NCBI GenBank assembly: GCA_013152325.1
Contig: JAADGN010000023.1
Location: forward strand, 1 to 61,896
Direction: 5' to 3'
DNA length: 61,896 nucleotides
Source of the DNA: Chloroflexota bacterium
GTDB taxonomy: Bacteria > Chloroflexota > Anaerolineae > Anaerolineales > Villigracilaceae
In this document: piece by piece, positions 61,643 to 61,896 of the stretch
How positions within the stretch are numbered: the first letter of the stretch is position 1
Layout of the letters: every line of letters starts with the position of its first letter
Position numbers and translations under genes: made by a program
The notes under the pieces: model-generated
The model's database searches: none
What the model was told of the DNA's origin: nothing
Seen by the model: the letters and a program-made list of their open reading frames with translations, nothing else

Positions 61643-61896
61643 TTATAGCAAACTTACCGGCCCCACATCTATCCGCCAGTCTTTCAATTGTGCCAGGTGC
61701 ATGCCGAGCAGCGACTCTGGCTCCGGCCCGCGCAGCACGATCTGCCAGCGGTAATAGCCGCCCATTTTGGCGAAGAAGCAGGGCACAGGGCCGATCATCG
61801 TGGTCTGTGTACGCTGGTCAGCGACCAGCCAGGCCTCGATCTTTTTTGCCAGCGCCCGCGCCGCGCCCTCGGCTTGCGCCGCCTCGCGGTGACGGT
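61643..61896 (-). CDS. priA: Primosomal protein N' (PriA), C-terminal fragment cut by window edge
   Basis: On the minus strand the 84 visible codons end at the TAA 61645-61643 and read AARALAKKIEAWL, QTTMIGPVPCFFAKMGGYYRWQIVLRG and DWRIDVGPVSLL (segments). The GPxPxFFxxxxGxYRWQIxLRG pattern is the C-terminal domain of PriA helicase, which restarts stalled forks. The N-terminus lies beyond the right edge. A TATAAT is formed by the last codons (TGCTATAATGG on the minus strand) and may serve the membrane gene downstream. Confidence 0.88.
   Translation of the reverse strand, partial: RHREAAQAEGAARALAKKIEAWLVADQRTQTTMIGPVPCFFAKMGGYYRWQIVLRGPEPESLLGMHLAQLKDWRIDVGPVSLL

Overview
The window reads as bacterial chromosome from a member of the Chloroflexota, most likely class Anaerolineae. 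This is inferred from gene content and style, not from a marker gene: Thr/Pro-rich 'TPT' lipobox-type surface proteins, a citrate synthase of the eukaryotic-like type, lone groES, ArsA/GET3-like ATPase pairs, RNase Y, TATAAT boxes placed almost on the start codon, and high-GC coding DNA. No rRNA, tRNA, IS element, phage gene or CRISPR array was seen. Both ends cut genes: a multi-membrane glycosyltransferase-like gene at the left (minus strand) and the C-terminus of priA at the right (minus strand).

Layout. 1-1,240: AT-rich segment with the cut membrane gene and a GNAT acetyltransferase remnant. 1,334-5,568: DUF4129/MoxR/DUF58 operon. 5,622-12,904: nucleotide kinase-like protein, class III aminotransferase, groES, thioredoxin reductase, malate dehydrogenase, citrate synthase, methyltransferase. 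12,906-14,956: Mg/Co-chelatase-type I and D domains, split by a -1 frame change at a run of nine A. 15,067-20,265: S1-domain protein, M19 dipeptidase, small membrane proteins, PaaI thioesterase, winged-helix 4Fe-4S protein. 20,468-26,768: MacA/MacB-type export operon with a lipoprotein and an OmpR-type two-component system, preceded by four 11-bp direct repeats. 26,876-31,778: SDR, a hypothetical protein, then a six-gene minus-strand operon made of three pairs of paralogues (two thioredoxin-like proteins, two small hydrophobic proteins, two GET3-like ATPases). 32,129-45,557: CstA, TPR protein, DUF503, HIT, folC (frame-shifted), lon, SDR, Xaa-Pro peptidase, esterase, MFS, metallo-beta-lactamase-fold hydrolase, NnrS-like membrane protein. 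45,661-61,896: RNase Y-recX, malic enzyme, T-box-controlled serS, DUF456 and small membrane proteins, solute-binding lipoprotein, TPT-repeat protein, SbcC/Rad50-like ATPase, family 2 glycosyltransferase, Crp/Fnr regulator, phosphoribosyltransferase, membrane protein, priA.

How it works together. Central carbon genes (mdh, gltA, malic enzyme, cstA) are scattered as single transcription units closed by strong hairpin terminators. The two loci that look most like unexplored systems are the six-gene GET3-like operon at 28,525-31,778, where each component is duplicated and the two ATPases carry different substitutions in their switch motifs, and the chelatase I/D gene, where the frame change sits exactly on a slippery A9 run between the two domains and no alternative start codon exists for the D part. 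Two other genes (macA-like and folC) also have frame breaks, not on homopolymers, so assembly error or real gene decay has to be weighed.
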